Shown: positions 26,586 to 34,133 of the stretch, one piece after another
Layout of the letters: every line of letters starts with the position of its first letter
Numbering within the stretch: position 1 is the stretch's first letter
Assembly (NCBI RefSeq): GCF_014696715.1
Contig: NZ_JACJQO010000004.1
Span: 1 to 64,000 of the forward strand
Direction of reading: 5' to 3'
DNA length: 64,000 nucleotides
Source: Pseudanabaena sp. FACHB-2040
Lineage (GTDB): Bacteria; Cyanobacteriota; Cyanobacteriia; Phormidesmidales; Phormidesmidaceae
Position numbers and translations under genes: made by a program
Notes under the pieces: model-generated
Told to the model about the DNA's origin: nothing
What the model saw: only the letters and a program-made list of their open reading frames with translations
The model's database searches: none

Positions 26586-28037
26586 GTGCAGTTATCACCG
26601 CCTATTGCTTGGGAGCAGGTGCTCAGCGAGTTTCAACGGATTTGGGGCTATTCTGGCTTTCGTTCGCCCCAAGATGACATTGTCAAAGCCCTGCTAGAGC
26701 AGCGAGACACGCTGGTGATCATGCCAACCGGTGGCGGCAAGTCAATTTGCTTTCAGCTACCGGCCCTGCTGCAGTCGGGCCTGACGCTAGTGGTTTCTCC
26801 TTTAGTTGCGCTAATGGAGAACCAGGTCGAGGAACTGCGCCAGCACGATCTGCCTGCTGCTACGCTGCACAGTCAAATGCTGCCGCATCTACGACGCAAC
26901 GTCCTCAAGCGGATTGAACATCAGACCCTCCGACTGCTGTACCTATCGCCAGAAACGCTGTTGAGCCCACCTGTTTGGGATCGCATCAGCCAGCCGCAAA
27001 TTCGCATCAATGGTCTGATTCTGGATGAAGCGCATTGCTTAGTGCAATGGGGTGAAACGTTTCGGCCTGCTTACCGCCGCCTAGGGGCAGTGCGACCTGC
27101 TTTGCTAGCTAACCGCCCTGTCGGAACCTCTCTGCCCATTGCCGCCTTTACGGCCACCGCTGACCCTGTAGCGCAAAAGATTCTCAGAGACGTCCTCCAG
27201 CTGCAGGCTCCAACTGTAGTAAGGCTCAACCCCCATCGAGCAAATCTGCATCTGTCGGTGCGGGTGGCGCTGACGGTGCGCGATCGCAAACTCACCCTTA
27301 AGCGCTACCTGCAAACCCACCCTAATCAACCTGGTCTGGTCTATGTGCGAACCCGCAAAGACAGCGAAGAGCTAGCCGATTGGCTGAGACAGGTGGGCTT
27401 TCGCGTTGCCCCCTACCATGCTGGACTGGGGCCAACTGAGCGACGGCAAATCGAGGCTGATTGGACAGCAGATCGGCTTCAATTTGTGGTTTGTACGAGC
27501 GCTTTCGGGGTTGGGATCAACAAACCGAACACGCGCTGGGTCATCCATTACCAGGCTCCCTGCCTGATTACAGAATATGTGCAGGAGGTGGGTCGGGCTG
27601 GAAGGGACGGCAAACCTGCTGAGGCACTGACTCTGGTGAGTGAGCCAACGGGCTGGCTCGATGGCAGCGATCGACAGCGCGCCCAATTCTTTGAGACCCA
27701 GACCCAGACCCTACAGCAAAAAGCGCAGCAGCTCATTGGCAAGATTCCCAAAGAGGGCGATGTGCGAGAGGTGAGCCAGCAGTTTAAGGAGGGTGCGATC
27801 GCACTCTCCTGGCTGCACAGCAGTGGTCAACTGCAGTGGCAAGACCCCTTTCACTATCGGCTGAATCCTACAGGGAGTGCTAAATCCCTGCCTCAACAGG
27901 CGGCTGCCCAGCAGATGCACCAGTTTCTTCACAGCCGTAGCTGTCGCTGGAAATCCCTGCTCGACCAATTTGGCTTTCGCACTGAGGCCCAGAAGATGGG
28001 GAAATGCGGCCATTGTGACAACTGCCGCCGTTCCTAA
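26586..28037 (+). CDS. recQ: ATP-dependent DNA helicase RecQ, short form
   Basis: A 483-aa superfamily 2 helicase. Motif I MPTGGGKS (about residues 46-53), motif II LDEAHCL, FTATADP, motif V/VI region CTSAFGVGINKPN and QEVGRAGRDG. The zinc-binding subdomain is complete (four Cys in RSCRW...KCGHCDNC) but the protein ends there, without the winged-helix RQC and HRDC domains of E. coli RecQ. Such short forms are usual in cyanobacteria. It unwinds 3'-to-5' in recombination and fork repair. The start codon is GTG. Confidence 0.9.
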   Translation: MQLSPPIAWEQVLSEFQRIWGYSGFRSPQDDIVKALLEQRDTLVIMPTGGGKSICFQLPALLQSGLTLVVSPLVALMENQVEELRQHDLPAATLHSQMLPHLRRNVLKRIEHQTLRLLYLSPETLLSPPVWDRISQPQIRINGLILDEAHCLVQWGETFRPAYRRLGAVRPALLANRPVGTSLPIAAFTATADPVAQKILRDVLQLQAPTVVRLNPHRANLHLSVRVALTVRDRKLTLKRYLQTHPNQPGLVYVRTRKDSEELADWLRQVGFRVAPYHAGLGPTERRQIEADWTADRLQFVVCTSAFGVGINKPNTRWVIHYQAPCLITEYVQEVGRAGRDGKPAEALTLVSEPTGWLDGSDRQRAQFFETQTQTLQQKAQQLIGKIPKEGDVREVSQQFKEGAIALSWLHSSGQLQWQDPFHYRLNPTGSAKSLPQQAAAQQMHQFLHSRSCRWKSLLDQFGFRTEAQKMGKCGHCDNCRRS

Positions 28038-28117
28038 AAGTAGTTCCTCGGCTCAGAAGCGCCTTTAACCTCGCTGTAATCCTAGGGACGAGCAGCTTCC
28101 TAGTGTTGCCTCGACTT

Positions 28118-28148
28118 GATTGACACCACATACAGGGGTGTGTCAATC
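28118..28148 (+). promoter_or_regulatory. Inverted repeat upstream of nrdJ
   Basis: GATTGACAC (28118-28126) pairs perfectly with GTGTCAATC (28140-28148); the right arm ends 45 bases before the nrdJ start. Overlapping alternative pairs ACACC/GGTGT exist within it. It might be an operator (NrdR-like sites also contain ACAC/GTGT, but the spacing does not match well) or a leader hairpin. No B12 riboswitch consensus was found, although the enzyme uses cobalamin. Confidence 0.45.
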
Positions 28149-28193
28149 TGTTGGTGTTTTTCTCTTCACTTTGGAACCCTGAGGGTATGTGAA

Positions 28194-30617
28194 ATGGTTC
28201 AGGAACTCCCCCGTGCCCAGCAGAAGACTTTTCCCGATAGCGCACCTGCAGCCTATCCGGTGTTTTACCGTACCTACAGCCGCCGGGGTGAAGTGACCGA
28301 GGGGGAGCGGGAGACCTGGGAACAGGTGTGCGATCGCACTCTAGCGGGCCTGAGCGAGCTAGGCAACCTCACTGAAGCCGAGCAGCAGCTGATCCGCCGC
28401 ATGCAGCATGAGCTAAAAGCTCTGCCTTCGGGGCGCTGGCTGTGGGTCGGCGGCACCGCTTGGAGCAAACAGCCCGAAAACTTCTCAGGAGCCTACAACT
28501 GCACCAGCACCAACGTCACCGACTGGCGCGCCTTTGGCCTGATGATGGATCTGGCCATGATGGGCTGCGGCACCGGAGCGGTACTAGAGCCCAAGTACAT
28601 CAGTCAGCTGCCTACGATCCGCAATTCCCTAAAGGTATCGCTGCAGGGCGGGCTCGGCGAAACGCCAGCAGGCCAGCGCAAGGAAATCACTAAGATCAGC
28701 GTTGACGGTAACCAGGTTTTGATTCGCGTTGGCGACAGCCGCCAGGGCTGGGTACAGTCTTACCAGGGGCTGCTGGAGCTGTGCAGCGATGAGCGATTTA
28801 CCGGAGAAGTCGAAGTCACCGTTGATCTCAGTGACGTGCGCCCCGCTGGAGAAAAGCTAAAAGGCTTTGGCGGCATGGCCAACCCCATCCGCCTGCCGGG
28901 GCTTTACGAGCGCTGCGCCAACATTCTCAACAAAGCCGTAGGCCGCCAGCTCAACTCCGTCGAGTGCTGCCTGCTAATTGACGAAGCTGCCGCCTGCGTT
29001 GTGGCCGGAAACATTCGTCGCTGCCTGCCTGAAGATGCCTTGGTGCACACTACTCACGGATTGGTTCCGATCAAAGATGTTCAGATTGGAGATTGGGTAC
29101 AGACGCCTATTGGATTCCGTCGAGTGGTCAACAAGTTTGATCAGGGTATCCAAGATGTGTACGAGATTGAGACCAACGCCACGCTGCCCAGAGCCACGCT
29201 GAATCACCGTATGGCAGTGCTGGCCGATGCGAAAGGACAAATTGCTTGGAAGCGCGTCGGCGAGCTGGCAGTGGGTGATCGCCTGCTGCACAGCACCCAG
29301 GTTCTTCCTGGAACGATCACCACGCTACCTGCTGACTTTACAGCAGAGCGGCCTGACCAAAGCCGCACCGCTAAAGGCTTGACCATCCCTGCCTTGACTG
29401 CCGATGTGGCTTGGTTAATTGGCTACACTCACGGAGACGGGTATGTCGCTCTAGGACGCAACAAGCACGGCAAGCCCTATGGCCGCGTCGAGTGGGCGAT
29501 GAACAGTATGGATACTGCTGTAACTGCTCGACTACAGCAGCAGCTAGACCGAGTGTTGGCTCTGTTTGGCTTGACTGCAACCCACGGTACGGTGAATGGA
29601 GAGAACACAGCTAAATCAGTGTGTTCCTCGATTAGGCTAGCTGAGTATTTCTACCGCCACATCAAACAGCCGAGCCAGCCTCTGACAGTACCTTCTTTTA
29701 TTCTGCAAGGCTCAGTAGAGGTTCGGGCAGCATATCTGGCGGGACTGGTGGATAGCGATGGTGCGGTGAACAACAGGCCGCCTCATCTGGTAACGACTGT
29801 CTATCCCACCTTTGCTCGGCAGGTCAGTGCGGTACTCTCCAGCCTAGGAGTTGCTGGAAGACTCCTGCTAGTGCGCCCTCAAATAGAGACCTGGCGGGTT
29901 AAATACAACGTCACTCTGCCTGCTCTCAAGGGCCAGTACAACAGCCTGATTGCTCCTTACTCGGTAAAAGGAGAGCTGCGCCAAGGGCTGAAGATGCGCG
30001 GCTTTACCGTGCCCGGCACCCTCATGCGCGAGGTCTACGCCTACAGCGAAATGCGGGAAATGGGCTTCGAGGGTTCGCGTCAGGTAGATGCCAACTACGA
30101 GCGCTACCGGGCCGAATCAGACATTAACCTAGATATTCCAGTCACCTTTAAGGGAACTGGCAGCTATAACTGTATCCAGACTTACGACATAGAGGTAGAC
30201 GAAGCTCACTGCTTCTACTGTGATGGGTACCTAACCCATAACAGTGCAGGCATGCGTCAGTTCGATAGCAATGATGAACTGGCGGCCTCGGCTAAGGACA
30301 ACCTTTGGCAGCAGGACGAAAGTGGCAACTGGCGAATCGACCCCGAGCGTGATGTGCTGCGGATGGCCAACCACACCCGTGTCGTCCATCAAAAGCTCTC
30401 CCTAGAGGAAGTTACCGATGCAGTTCGGAAACAATTTTATTCCGGTGAAGGAGCGGTGCAGTGGGCCGGTGAAGCCATTGCCCGTTCTAATGCAGATTTG
30501 CTCAACAGTCGTGAGAAAAAGGAGGTGTTTTTAAGGCTGTACCGTGAGTCCGAAGAAAAAGCTAGAGCCTATCTTAAAGAGCTTCTGATTGAGCAAAACA
30601 ATTCTTCTGGCTCCTAA
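28194..30617 (+). CDS. nrdJ: Class II ribonucleotide reductase NrdJ, N-terminal part, with in-frame intein
   Basis: An 807-aa precursor: N-extein 276 aa, intein 407 aa, C-extein 124 aa. Extein motifs match adenosylcobalamin-dependent ribonucleoside-triphosphate reductase: YNCTSTNV (Cys103, probable partner of the active-site disulfide), MMGCGTG, NSVECCLLIDEAAACVVAGNIRR, then SAGMRQFDS after the intein. ATG 28194 has GAGGG about 10 bases upstream. The frame closes with TAA at 30615-30617 after LLIEQNNSSGS, before the catalytic NPCGE motif, so this product alone cannot be active. The rest of the enzyme is encoded from 30655 in another frame. It is either a naturally split enzyme or a decayed gene. 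Confidence 0.88.
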   Translation: MVQELPRAQQKTFPDSAPAAYPVFYRTYSRRGEVTEGERETWEQVCDRTLAGLSELGNLTEAEQQLIRRMQHELKALPSGRWLWVGGTAWSKQPENFSGAYNCTSTNVTDWRAFGLMMDLAMMGCGTGAVLEPKYISQLPTIRNSLKVSLQGGLGETPAGQRKEITKISVDGNQVLIRVGDSRQGWVQSYQGLLELCSDERFTGEVEVTVDLSDVRPAGEKLKGFGGMANPIRLPGLYERCANILNKAVGRQLNSVECCLLIDEAAACVVAGNIRRCLPEDALVHTTHGLVPIKDVQIGDWVQTPIGFRRVVNKFDQGIQDVYEIETNATLPRATLNHRMAVLADAKGQIAWKRVGELAVGDRLLHSTQVLPGTITTLPADFTAERPDQSRTAKGLTIPALTADVAWLIGYTHGDGYVALGRNKHGKPYGRVEWAMNSMDTAVTARLQQQLDRVLALFGLTATHGTVNGENTAKSVCSSIRLAEYFYRHIKQPSQPLTVPSFILQGSVEVRAAYLAGLVDSDGAVNNRPPHLVTTVYPTFARQVSAVLSSLGVAGRLLLVRPQIETWRVKYNVTLPALKGQYNSLIAPYSVKGELRQGLKMRGFTVPGTLMREVYAYSEMREMGFEGSRQVDANYERYRAESDINLDIPVTFKGTGSYNCIQTYDIEVDEAHCFYCDGYLTHNSAGMRQFDSNDELAASAKDNLWQQDESGNWRIDPERDVLRMANHTRVVHQKLSLEEVTDAVRKQFYSGEGAVQWAGEAIARSNADLLNSREKKEVFLRLYRESEEKARAYLKELLIEQNNSSGS
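29022..30242 (+). other. Intein with LAGLIDADG homing endonuclease domain
   Basis: A 407-aa intein between Arg276 and Ser of the host sequence (NIRR / SAGM). It starts with Cys in block A CLPEDALVHT; block B is ATLNHRMAV with the His; LAGLIDADG helices are WLIGYTHGDGYV and YLAGLVDSDGAV, both with their acidic residue; block F is YDIEVDEAHCFYCDG; block G ends YLTHN followed by Ser (+1). All splicing residues (Cys1, block B His, penultimate His, last Asn, Ser+1) are present, so protein splicing and endonuclease activity both look intact. RNR genes are a known favoured intein site. Confidence 0.92.
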
Positions 30618-30654
30618 GTTTAGGATTTAAGCGAGATTGAATGGGAGATGGTTA
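30618..30654 (+). promoter_or_regulatory. nrdJ: Spacer with ribosome binding site between the two nrdJ halves
   Basis: The 37 bases between the TAA of the first half and ATG 30655 contain GGGAG (30643-30647), 7 bases from that ATG, an ideal Shine-Dalgarno. All three frames are closed across 30615-30660 (TAA 30615, TAG 30621, TAA 30628 and others), so the two halves cannot be joined by a single frameshift. A TCCTAAgtTTAGGA near-palindrome spans the stop. Confidence 0.6.
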
Positions 30655-30729
30655 ATGGCAATTAGCATGGAAAGCATTGAACTAGAACTAGATAGGAGGA
30701 TGTCCCGCTACGGACTCAATCCGTGTGGT
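30655..30729 (+). CDS. nrdJ: NrdJ C-terminal part, 5' exon
   Basis: Twenty-five codons opening with MAISMESIELEL and ending RYGLNPCG, the first part of the NrdJ catalytic motif NPCGE whose Cys carries the thiyl radical. The reading frame differs from the intein-containing half. The exon ends with the GGT codon at 30729, exactly at the predicted group I 5' splice site, and joins GAA at 31911 to restore NPCG-EILGSDF. The spliced product from here would be 381 aa. The start is supported by GGGAG 7 bases upstream. If the gene is decayed rather than split, this is simply exon sequence. Confidence 0.75.
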
Positions 30730-31910
30730 GAGTGATTTTGCCTCACGTAAAAAACTCGGCAAAAACGGGGAAGGCTGAGACGCTAATCCCGTGGTAACTA
30801 GGAGAAGTAATATTCCCTAGCACCGTACAGAGTAGAGGATGAAACTTTAACTTGAAATGAGCCAATAGGTTCAAATATTTTAGTTAAAGAATATAACTCC
30901 TCCATGAGTGCCGAGCTATTAATGAATGGAAGAACCTACTGCGGCCATTACAAGGGGCATTATCTCAAGTCTACTTTGGAGTATATTTACGCTCGTTACC
31001 TCGATCATGTAGGAATCACCTGGGAATATGAAGTTCAAACTTTTGTGCTATCTACCGGCGGTTCTTACAAGCCCGACTTCCGTTTGAGCAATGGCTCTTA
31101 TGTTGAGATAAAGGGTGGCTTTAACTACGACACTGATTTGCCTCGCATTAGAACCTTTGAAGCAGACTATGGAACCAGCGTAAAGATTATTCAAGAGAAG
31201 GAACTGAGAAAGCTAATTCGTTCGACGCCATTCGTGTTTGAGCACCTCAAGCAGGAATGGAAGCAGACAGCCAACGGTCTTGGAATGGACACGTCAGGAG
31301 AAAACAATCCCCGATATGGGGTTGCTCAATCGGAGATAACCCGTTCCAAAATTGCCGAAAAGGCTAAAGCACGGCTGCAAGATCCTGAATATCGAAAGCG
31401 ATGGGAGGAGGCTAGGAGCAGAAGTGAAAAGGTGCAGCAACAGACCGAACGTCTGAAGCAATACAACCTCCAACGCTACAGGCAGGTCTTTGTGATCTGT
31501 CAATACTGTGGCCAAGAGTTTGAGGCTCTCTATCGCAAGAGTAACCCGCCTCAATATTGTTCTCGAAAGTGTTCTGTCAGCTTTGTTCGCGGAAAAACTT
31601 CTCCCAAATCCTCTGAAGGTATTCAAGAATTGGCTCTAGCATTTGCTAGAGCAAACTCTGAAGATATTATTTCCTGTAAGCTAAACGCCATTAAACCTGT
31701 CCTCAAACCTTTTTATGAGGAGGTTTACAGGCAATACGGTATTCAAGACGAACGAACGCTCAGCAAAGCCCTCTTAGGTGTCCAAGCTAGTCGCAAAGAG
31801 ATACTCTATTACTTCCGCTCACTGGTAGAAAATGTACTCGGAACTACAGGGAATTGAACCTGTAGAGCTAGAGGATAAAGAGCCTCTAGGGTAACAAAAA
31901 AAAATAACTG
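30730..31910 (+). mobile_element. Group I intron in nrdJ with internal endonuclease gene
   Basis: 1181 nt. P1: exon CGTGTGGT (30722-30729) pairs with intron GCCTCACG (30740-30747), one U.U mismatch, with the obligatory U.G pair at the splice site. P10: intron GATTTT (30734-30739) pairs with the 3' exon GAAATT (31911-31916). Core: P4 ACGGG/CCCGT (30765-30769, 30788-30792); P6 GGT..ACC with CTAGG/CCTAG; P7 GAGT (30830-30833)/ACTC (30896-30899); P8 CTTTAACT/AGTTAAAG (30845-30852, 30882-30889). The last nucleotide is G (31910). A P9-type hairpin CTAGAGG/CCTCTAG lies at 31868-31889. P3 was not convincingly placed. Excision joins exon codons in frame. Confidence 0.88.
30904..31857 (+). CDS. PD-(D/E)XK homing endonuclease of the group I intron
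   Basis: A 317-aa protein inside the intron, starting four bases after the P7 strand. Catalytic motif: Glu26 in LKSTLEYIYARYL, then Pro57-Asp58 (YKPDF) and Glu68-x-Lys70 (VEIKG), the PD-(D/E)XK nuclease core seen in intron endonucleases such as I-SspI of Synechocystis. A SGENNPRYG-type segment followed by a basic helix resembles NUMOD3 DNA-binding modules. A zinc finger (CQYC ... YCSRKC, about residues 199-224) and a C-terminal helical domain follow. It is likely to cut intronless nrdJ at the catalytic-site codons and drive intron homing. It looks intact; no clear ribosome binding site. Confidence 0.85.
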   Translation: MSAELLMNGRTYCGHYKGHYLKSTLEYIYARYLDHVGITWEYEVQTFVLSTGGSYKPDFRLSNGSYVEIKGGFNYDTDLPRIRTFEADYGTSVKIIQEKELRKLIRSTPFVFEHLKQEWKQTANGLGMDTSGENNPRYGVAQSEITRSKIAEKAKARLQDPEYRKRWEEARSRSEKVQQQTERLKQYNLQRYRQVFVICQYCGQEFEALYRKSNPPQYCSRKCSVSFVRGKTSPKSSEGIQELALAFARANSEDIISCKLNAIKPVLKPFYEEVYRQYGIQDERTLSKALLGVQASRKEILYYFRSLVENVLGTTGN

Positions 31911-32981
31911 GAAATTCTTGGCTCCGACTTTCACTGTAATTTAGCTGAGGTTCATCTCAACCAAATTGATCCTTCTAATGAGCAAGAGCAGGAGGACGCT
32001 TTCACAGCTGGTGCTCTCTCGGTTGCAGGATTGCTGAACCACCAGTTCAACGAACCACGCTATCAGCAATCTCGGCTGGAAGACCCAATTGTTGGGGTGT
32101 CTTTCACTGGACTGTTCGACTTCTTTGTCCATGCCTTTGGAGTAGATTGGCTGAACTGGTGGGAAACGGGTCGGCCCGACACCATGCAGGGGCTTCAGTT
32201 CAAGCAGAAGGAGCGGGAGTATCTGACCCGCTGGCGCGAGACTGTGCATCGGGTGGTGTGGGACTATTGCGATCGCAACGGCCTCAAGCGCCCCAACCGC
32301 TGCACCACCGTTCAGCCTGCGGGTACTAAGTCGCTGCTCAGTGGGGCTAGCCCTGGCTGGCACCCGCCCAAGGCTCAGCGCTTTATCCGCCGCATTACCT
32401 TCCGCAAGAATGATCCGGTGGCGCTGGCCTGCATTGACTATGGCTATGCGGTAGTGCCCTCACAATCTGACAAAGACGAAACCGGCAACCTGCTGAGCGA
32501 TCCCTTTGATCCGCGCTGCACCGAGTGGCTGGTGGAGTTGCCTGTAGAGGTGTCTTGGGCCAACCTGCCGGGAGCCGATGCGATCGCAATCGAAAAGTTC
32601 TCGGCCCTAGCCCAGTTCGACTTCTATATGCAGGTGCAGAAGCACTACACTACCCACAACACCTCAGCCACCATCGAGCTGCGGGAGCCGGAGATCGAAG
32701 CGCTGAGCCAGCGTATCTACGATGCCATCCAAAACGATGAGGGCTATATCTCGGCGGCACTGCTGGCTCGGTTTGACGACCTGCAAACCTTCCCGCGTCT
32801 GCCCTTTGAGCCAATCGATAAGGCAACCTATGCGGCCCTAGTTGCCCAAGTGGAACAGCGGCGGCGCACCGCAGAATTCCATACGGCCTTGGCTCGTTAT
32901 GATGCTGGGGAACTGATGGAGGCAGGCCCAGCAGGCTGTGACTCAGACAAGTGTATGCTGCCCGAGAAAAAACCAGAATAA
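31911..32981 (+). CDS. nrdJ: NrdJ C-terminal part, 3' exon
   Basis: 356 codons continuing NPCG with EILGSDFHCNLAEVHL. Conserved blocks are AFTAGALSVAGLLNHQF, PIVGVSFTGLFDFF, CTTVQPAGTKSLLSGASPGWHPP and NTSATIEL. The C-terminus carries the redox pair CDSDKC that re-reduces the active site. The exon has no start of its own; it begins in the middle of the catalytic loop and needs intron removal. Together with 28194-30617 (less the intein) and 30655-30729 it makes about 780 residues, close to the single-chain NrdJ length of roughly 740-780. The enzyme makes deoxyribonucleotides using adenosylcobalamin. Confidence 0.9.
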   Translation, partial: EILGSDFHCNLAEVHLNQIDPSNEQEQEDAFTAGALSVAGLLNHQFNEPRYQQSRLEDPIVGVSFTGLFDFFVHAFGVDWLNWWETGRPDTMQGLQFKQKEREYLTRWRETVHRVVWDYCDRNGLKRPNRCTTVQPAGTKSLLSGASPGWHPPKAQRFIRRITFRKNDPVALACIDYGYAVVPSQSDKDETGNLLSDPFDPRCTEWLVELPVEVSWANLPGADAIAIEKFSALAQFDFYMQVQKHYTTHNTSATIELREPEIEALSQRIYDAIQNDEGYISAALLARFDDLQTFPRLPFEPIDKATYAALVAQVEQRRRTAEFHTALARYDAGELMEAGPAGCDSDKCMLPEKKPE

Positions 32982-32991
32982 AGCCTCAAAG

Positions 32992-33027
32992 GTAAGGTGC
33001 GTTGCACTTAGCCGCAATGCACCTTAC
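32992..33027. repeat. Palindromic repeat after nrdJ
   Basis: GTAAGGTGC (32992-33000) and GCACCTTAC (33019-33027) are perfect inverted arms, with a further TTGC/GCAA pair inside. It lies just after the nrdJ stop. A second hairpin follows at 33058-33085. Both belong to the GGTGCG...CGCACC type of dispersed cyanobacterial repeat. Confidence 0.6.
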
Positions 33028-33057
33028 TGCTAAAAAGGCTGTTTTGATGCCGGGATC

Positions 33058-33085
33058 GGTGCGCCACGCGTTGCGATGGCGCACC
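33058..33085. repeat. Second GC-rich palindromic repeat
   Basis: GGTGCGCCA (33058-33066) pairs perfectly with TGGCGCACC (33077-33085) around a 10-base loop. It is not followed by a T-run. Confidence 0.55.
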
Positions 33086-33182
33086 CTACTCAATCGGCAG
33101 GACCTACCTGCAACCAACGCAAAACGTCACTTTCATTTCGCGCTAGGATTGTCAACAAAGGCTTGGGTTGAGGAGGTACACT

Positions 33183-33398
33183 ATGTTTCTAGATGAATTG
33201 ACTCCGGTAGTGCAAGAGATCATTGGCCATCCGGCTGCCTTTTTTGGCGGCTTTGTTTCTGGTGTGCTGCGGCTAAACCTGGCTGATGATCCAGTCAAAA
33301 CCTGGCTGGAGCAGCAGGGCGGTGTGTCGGCAACGACGACTCCCCAAAATACCCATCACCAGAATGGCGGCGGGCCTCAGACTATTTCAATTGAGTAA
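33183..33398 (+). CDS. Small conserved-looking protein, 71 aa
   Basis: No family recognised. The N-terminal 45 residues look folded (MFLDELTPVVQEIIGHPAAF, FVSGVLRLNLADDPVKTWLEQQ), with an amphipathic or membrane-touching helix at about 20-36. The last 25 residues are a disordered Thr/Asn/His/Gly tail. GAGGAGG (about 33169-33175) sits 7-8 bases before ATG 33183, a very strong ribosome binding site, which favours this start over an earlier ATG. It stands alone, convergent with a TPR gene. Confidence 0.7.
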   Translation: MFLDELTPVVQEIIGHPAAFFGGFVSGVLRLNLADDPVKTWLEQQGGVSATTTPQNTHHQNGGGPQTISIE

Positions 33399-33413
33399 CG
33401 TTTGAGGGACAGC

Positions 33414-34133
33414 TTAGCTGAGGGGCAGCAGGTCGCTCAGCCAACCCTGTACCCGCTCCTGCAGCCGCGCCGTTGCCGCTGACTCGGTGCGGCTCAGGAG
33501 TGACAGGGCACGATTGTAGTCTGCGATCGCACAGTTCCAGTCTCCCAGCAGATGATAGGTGCGGCCTCGCTCCACATAAATGTGCTCAGCGAGCTGCTGA
33601 AACAGCATGGCTTCTTCAAAGGTTTCCAGAGCACTGTTGTACTGCTCTAGATCTCTTAGAGTAATTCCCAGGTTAATGCGAGCTCGCACGTTGAATGGGT
33701 TCAGGTCGATGGCGCGCTCATAGTCGGCAATCGCCTTGGACCAACGCTCTAAGGCAGCGTAGCAGTTGCCCCGGTTGTTGTAGGCTTGGGCCATGTTGGG
33801 GTCTAGACTGATAGCGCGATCGCAGTCTGCCAAGCCCATCTCTGCCCGACCACTCCACAGGTAAACCATCCCTCGGTTGCTGTAGTGAGTTGCGGAGGGA
33901 CTGCGGGCGATTAAGTAATTGAGAATTACTAACGCCCGAGCAAACCGGCGGTGCTGAGCAGCAGATAGAGCAGCCTGGCTGAGAGTTTCGTCCGAAAAGG
34001 CATGACATCCCCATGAGGGAATCAGCCGAGGCTCTAGGACATCAGGTTGGCTTGTACGACCCCCTGCGCTTCGACTAGGTGAGCTAGAAACTTCTAATTT
34101 TGATGCTTGAGGGGGTTTCCCATAGACATCCAT
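33414..34133 (-). CDS. Tetratricopeptide repeat protein
   Basis: A 239-aa protein. The first 45 residues are low complexity (Ser/Pro/Arg), probably disordered. From about residue 50 there are four to five TPR units, e.g. THYSNRGMVYLWSGRAEMGLADCDRAISLDPN and AQAYNNRGNCYAALERWSKAIADYERAIDLNP (only part of each is typical wording), each with the W/G/Y/A/P consensus. It is a protein-protein scaffold of unknown partner. There is no signal peptide. Confidence 0.82.
   Translation of the reverse strand: MDVYGKPPQASKLEVSSSPSRSAGGRTSQPDVLEPRLIPSWGCHAFSDETLSQAALSAAQHRRFARALVILNYLIARSPSATHYSNRGMVYLWSGRAEMGLADCDRAISLDPNMAQAYNNRGNCYAALERWSKAIADYERAIDLNPFNVRARINLGITLRDLEQYNSALETFEEAMLFQQLAEHIYVERGRTYHLLGDWNCAIADYNRALSLLSRTESAATARLQERVQGWLSDLLPLS

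Noticed and set aside
28116-28193. Longer N-terminus for NrdJ
   Set aside because: The extension is encoded by the leader inverted repeat and has Cys/Trp-rich non-conserved residues; ATG 28194 has a good ribosome binding site.
28038-28193. Cobalamin riboswitch before nrdJ
   Set aside because: No B12-box consensus and too little space for the full aptamer.
30840-30890. tRNA-like GGTTCAAAT sequence
   Set aside because: Belongs to the P8 arm of the group I intron; no cloverleaf can be drawn.
30730-31910. Group II intron
   Set aside because: No GUGYG 5' end, no domain V AGC...bulge AY hairpin and no reverse transcriptase; P1/P10 and P4-P8 fit group I.
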